The position numbers were made by a program, and so were the translations under genes. This document shows positions 60,342 through 64,000 of a DNA stretch of 64,000 bases, in pieces (within the stretch, counting starts at the first letter, position 1; each line of letters opens with the position of its first letter). Where the stretch lies: positions 18,939,188 through 19,003,187 of the forward strand of contig JACGWO010000012.1 of assembly GCA_034509735.1 (NCBI GenBank), read 5' to 3'. The stretch comes from Sesamum alatum. Lineage: Eukaryota; Streptophyta; Magnoliopsida; Lamiales; Pedaliaceae. A model generated the notes under the pieces. It saw only the letters and a program-made list of their open reading frames with translations, was not told the origin of the DNA and did not search any database.

Positions 60342-60469
60342 ACCAATTGATGGTGGTTTCTGATCCTCTCTCCTTTCTTGTTTTGTGAAATATATTGTTC
60401 TTAGAGTCTTGATCTACTTTTTAGGCTACTATATTTTATGATATCTTCCTTGATACCTAGAATTCAACA

Positions 60470-61197
60470 ATGGCAGGCAAGAGCACTAAGGGTGGTGAGA
60501 AACTTGCCGTAGGGGATCAGAAACCATTGATGTTGCCTGAGATACTCAAACTTCATAGTGGAGACCATCCTGGGATGAGTCTGGTTTCAGTCCTTCTTGA
60601 TGGAGGGAACTATCTTTCATGGATCCGATTGATCAGTTTGGATTTATTGATTGAACTTGTGAAAACCCCACAAAACACAAGGAGAACATGGGGCAGTGGG
60701 AACGAGTGGACTGTATGGTAGTTTGGCTGCTAAACTCCATATCTAAGGAGATAGCTGAAGCCTCCCTCTATACCACTTCAGCACATGATTTGTGGCAAGA
60801 TTTAGAGGCAATATTTGGAGAAAGTAATGGCCCAATGCTGTATGAGATTCAGAGAGAAATTACCTCCCTTACTTAAAGACAAATGTCAACATCTATCTAC
60901 TAAACAAAACTTAAAAAACTATGGGATGAACTGGCCCATCTGATCCCCTTACCCTAGTATTCAATTGGATCAAGTACGACATTAGTAAATTTGAATGCAT
61001 GCAATCAACTGATGCAATTCTTGATGGGTTTAGGGGAGACTTATGATCATGTGAGGAGCCAAGTCCTCTTGATGGACCCTCTACCTACTATAGGAAGGGC
61101 TTATTCAATGATCCTCCGAGTAAAGAAGAGGAGGGAGGTCCACTCAGATTCTTTCCTGGATGGAGTTAATGGTTGCAAGATACAGGAAAACAGGTAG
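60470..61197 (+). pseudogene. copia gag (broken)
   Basis: Starts MAGKSTKGGEKLAVGDQKPL at 60470, then LDGGNYLSWIRLISLDLLIE, the conserved NYxxW entry of copia Gag. A frame change near 60700 leads to AHDLWQDLEAIFGESNGPML and EIQREITSL, then a stop. A last piece from 60991 reads QLMQFLMGLGETYDHVRSQV and LLMDPLPTIGRAYSMILRV. These are typical Gag blocks in the right order. At least two frame breaks. Confidence 0.82.
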
Positions 61198-62880
61198 TAA
61201 ATAAGACTGGTCAAAGAAGGAAGGGTTCAGTGGGCAAGAAATCACAAATATTGTGACTATTGCAAGAACATGGACATACTAGGGATCTTGCTCTAAATTG
61301 CATGGATACTCTTGGTATAGAACCCTTACACAACAAAAAAGGAGAGTTGGTAGAACTACAGTAAAGGTATCTAATGCTGACGCAGAGTTTGGTGACAACA
61401 GCTCTAAAGGGACTACTATTAGTACTGCTCTAGCAGGGGTGGACTTGATTTGTCAAAATTTATCAGATTTGAGATAAGAAGGTTAATGCAGGCTCCGGGG
61501 CACACTCAAGAACACAACACTAACCTGGTGGAGTTTGAAGATTTTGTAGGTAACACATCCTTGATAATCTTGATAATTGTGTTACATTAGACAGACATTG
61601 GATCATTGATGGTGGGGTTCTACGCACATGTGTGGGGATTTTAGTCTGCTTTACAAGCTTAAAACCTTTGAAGAATGTTGTCTTTGTGAAATTACCTGAT
61701 GGGACAAAAAAAACCAGTGACACATATAGGAAATATTTAATTGTCAAAATATGTTAAGCTTACTGAAGTATTGTATGTGCCTAACTTTAAACATAACCTA
61801 CTCTCGGTTAACAAGGTATTCATTGGTTATCCTCTTAGGATTTCCTTTATACATAACCAATGTTTCTTGCAAGACCTTCAGACTAAAAGGATTGTGGTAG
61901 TAGGTAAGCTAAAGGGAAGGTTATACTTACTCAATAAAAGCTAATTCAAGAGAACAACAAAAGTGGACTTACCAAGCAATAAACTGAGATGTACCGTACG
62001 AAAGTGTCTAATAATGAAAGCGATCTGTGGCATAAAAGGCTTGGTCACACCTTATACGATGTACTCAAACATATTTTTTCAGTGAATAATAAAGATAAAG
62101 GTTTGAACTTTTGTGATATTTGCCCTCTGGCCAAGTAGCATATGCTACCGTTTGCTCTTAGTGAATCACATGCACATGCCCCCTTTGATTTGTTGCATAT
62201 TGATGTTTGGGGGCCATAGAGAAAATACTCTATCTCTTTTATCATTACGTGTTCACTATATTAGATTATCATAGTAGGGATACCTAGATCTATTTAATGA
62301 TGCACAAGACTCAAGTATTACAGAACTAGAGCAGTTTTTCAAGATGATTGAAACAAAATTTAACACAGGATTAAAGATGTTAGGGCAAATCATGGAACAA
62401 AATTTACAAATGAATCTTGTTAAACTTTCTTTCAGAAATAAGGGGTGCTTCACCAAAGGACTTGTTTCCATACCTCTCAACAAAATGACATAGTTGAAAG
62501 GAAACACCAACATCAATTGCAAATTGATAGGGCCTTGTTATTTTAGGCTAAACCGCCCCAAAAATTCTAGACAGAAGCACTTCTTACTGCATCATATTTC
62601 ATAAATAGGCTTCCTATTATGGTTTTGAAGTGGAAAGCCCCCCTACGAGATGTTGTCAAGAAGCCAACCACCTACAACCATTCAAGGACCTTTGGTTGTT
62701 TGTGTTTGGCAGCGAACACATTGCCTCATAAAGGTAAGTTTGACAATAGGAGTACTAAGTGTGTGTTTCTAGAATATGTACATGGGTACAAGGGATAAAA
62801 GGTCTATGACATAGAGTCTAAGGCTATTCTCATCTCTAGATATGTGACCTTTCATGAAGAATCCCCTTTTTAGCACCATA
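61198..62880 (+). pseudogene. copia protease and integrase remnants
   Basis: The protease site appears as HWIIDGGVLRTC near 61600 (the usual D-S/T-G has become DGG). The pre-integrase piece at 61741-61944 reads LTEVLYVPNFKHNLLSVNK. It continues near 62020 with LWHKRLGH, the HxxxH part, and CDICPLAK, then LLHIDVWGP with the first integrase Asp. The C-terminal integrase block at about 62575-62870 reads ASYFINRLPIMVL and TFGCLCLAANTLPHKGKFD. Many stops. Confidence 0.8.
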
Positions 62881-63179
62881 GATTGTAGTGAGCTTGCTTG
62901 CTCTCGCCCCTTGTATATGAGGGCAATAAAGAAGATTTAAATGATACTAAAACTCTGTCTTCCCTGCCCCAATGGACATTATAGAACCAAGCCCTCCTAC
63001 ACAAACCTTTCAACCTAGAAGGTCTACAAAAACAGTGACCAAAACCAATTTGGTTAGATGACTTTGTATGTTAGATTTCTACAGATTCAAAACCTATTCA
63101 GATTAGTTATATTGCACCTTGCCATAGCCGCTTTGTAGGTTGTATGCCTGTTTTGTAGGAGCCTAAGAACTTCACAAAA

Positions 63180-64000
63180 GTATAAATCAAGAAAGAGTGG
63201 AAGCAAGCCATGCAATCAGAGATTAGAGGTACTTGCAAAGAATGGAACTTGGGAGCTAGTTCAAGCTCCTATAGGGAAGAAAACCATTGACTACAATTAG
63301 GTTTACAAGCTGAAACTTAGGCCTGATGCCTGATGGTACTACTAAGAGATACAAAGCAAGGCTTGTAGCTGAAAGGGTACAACCAAGTGGACGGGGTGGA
63401 CTACACTAACTGCTTTGCACTTGTGGCAAAGGCAGTAACAATTAGGCTTTTTTTTTTTCTAACTATTGCAGTATCTAGAAGTTGGCGTATACATCACTTA
63501 GACATCAATAATGCCTTCTTACATGGTTCCTTAGATGAGGACATATATATGGAGCCTCCAGAAGGATATGAAGTGTTGCTAGGGCATGTGTGCAGGCTGA
63601 AGAAATCTCCCTATACCTTGAAGCAAGCCTCTTGGTAGTGGAATAAATATTTAAAGAGAAGATGGAGGAGTTTGGTTTTGTACAATCAAAGCGCGATTAT
63701 TGCTTGTCCACAAAACAGGTAAACAAAGAACATATAGCACTACTAGTGTATGTTGATAACATACTAGTTACTGCTCCCACATAATTTTACATCAAGGAAG
63801 TCAATGAGTATTTGCATGAGCTCTTCACTATCAAAAGACTTGGGCACAACCAAGTACTTCTTGGGAATTGAACTAGCTAGATCTTCACAAGGCATGTTGT
63901 CCACTCAAAGCAAGTATATTACAGACATTGTAAAAGACACAGGACTTATGCAAGCTAAGAGCACTACCACTCCTTTGCCAGTAGGCCTCAAGCTCACTTC
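63180..64000 (+). pseudogene. copia reverse transcriptase remnant (cut by window edge)
   Basis: The open piece 63387-63638 carries DYTNCFALVAKAVTIRLF and HLDINNAFLHGSLDEDIYME, then LKKSPYTLKQASW followed by a stop. The YVDD region near 63750 is degraded (a YVDN-like codon run). Beyond it KYFLGIELARSSQGMLSTQS and TTTPLPVGLKL are seen, the conserved linker before RNase H. The sequence then leaves the window. Confidence 0.85.

Larger units (their letters stand above)
59982..64000 (+). mobile_element. Ty1/copia retrotransposon of a different lineage, decayed, cut by window edge
   Basis: 5' LTR (59982-60328), primer-binding site, gag, protease, integrase, RT and the beginning of the RT-RNase H linker, in copia order on the plus strand. 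The short LTR and the RT wording HLDINNAFLHGSLDEDIYME set it apart from the two other copia groups here; that wording suits the Ale/Retrofit-type branch (inference). Stops and frameshifts occur throughout. The 3' LTR lies outside the window. Confidence 0.88.

Noticed and set aside
1..64000. CRISPR arrays, bacterial operons, rRNA genes
   Set aside because: No regularly spaced identical repeats, no operon-like packing and no rRNA words were seen.
1..64000. Assignment to a particular plant order
   Set aside because: The copia and P450 wording gives a vague impression of an asterid, but nothing diagnostic is present; this needs a database comparison.

Overview
The window looks like nuclear DNA of a flowering plant, almost certainly a eudicot. 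It is AT-rich and intron-containing. It carries two recognisable plant genes in a background of Ty1/copia retrotransposons, Helitrons, Mutator-like (MULE), hAT-type and PIF/Harbinger-type elements, and tRNA-derived SINEs. There is no sign of bacterial, organellar or viral genome organisation. The species cannot be read from the sequence with confidence.

Layout. Positions 1-7156 hold a decayed copia element on the minus strand, with its 5' LTR at 4882-7156; its 3' end lies outside the window. Positions 7157-27000 are gene-poor and packed with nested non-autonomous elements: a Helitron inside a Helitron (8644-10808), a TAA-flanked Harbinger-type element (13001-14047), MULE transposase remnants (14447-15042 and 20996-21560), at least six SINE copies, a hAT-type element with a perfect 8-bp target duplication (25165-25767) and a second nested Helitron pair (about 25992-26660).

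The genic island is 27.1-36.6 kb. It has a three-exon cytochrome P450 on the plus strand (27296-29874, 507 aa, CYP71 clan, CYP92-like). Convergent to it on the minus strand is a complete thirteen-exon exportin-T gene (30793-36538, 991 aa, orthologue of Arabidopsis PAUSED). Both gene models are in frame across every splice junction. The P450 is a predicted ER-anchored monooxygenase of specialised metabolism and exportin-T carries tRNA out of the nucleus. Nothing suggests that they work together.

From 37.1 to 64 kb mobile DNA dominates again: a decayed MULE with visible terminal repeats (37095-40486); two Mutator-type foldback elements, one with a perfect 9-bp target duplication and one lying inside one copy of a local duplication; a head-to-head pair of 5'-truncated copia elements forming roughly 3.1-kb inverted arms (45649-53874); a single-exon gamma-tubulin pseudogene fragment (57478-57558); head-to-head Helitron 5' ends near 58.6 kb; and a third copia lineage on the plus strand that runs off the right edge (59982-64000). 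I found no convincing wholly new system. The most unusual structures are the inverted copia pair, the nested Helitrons, the gamma-tubulin fragment and the long palindrome at 17267-17306.
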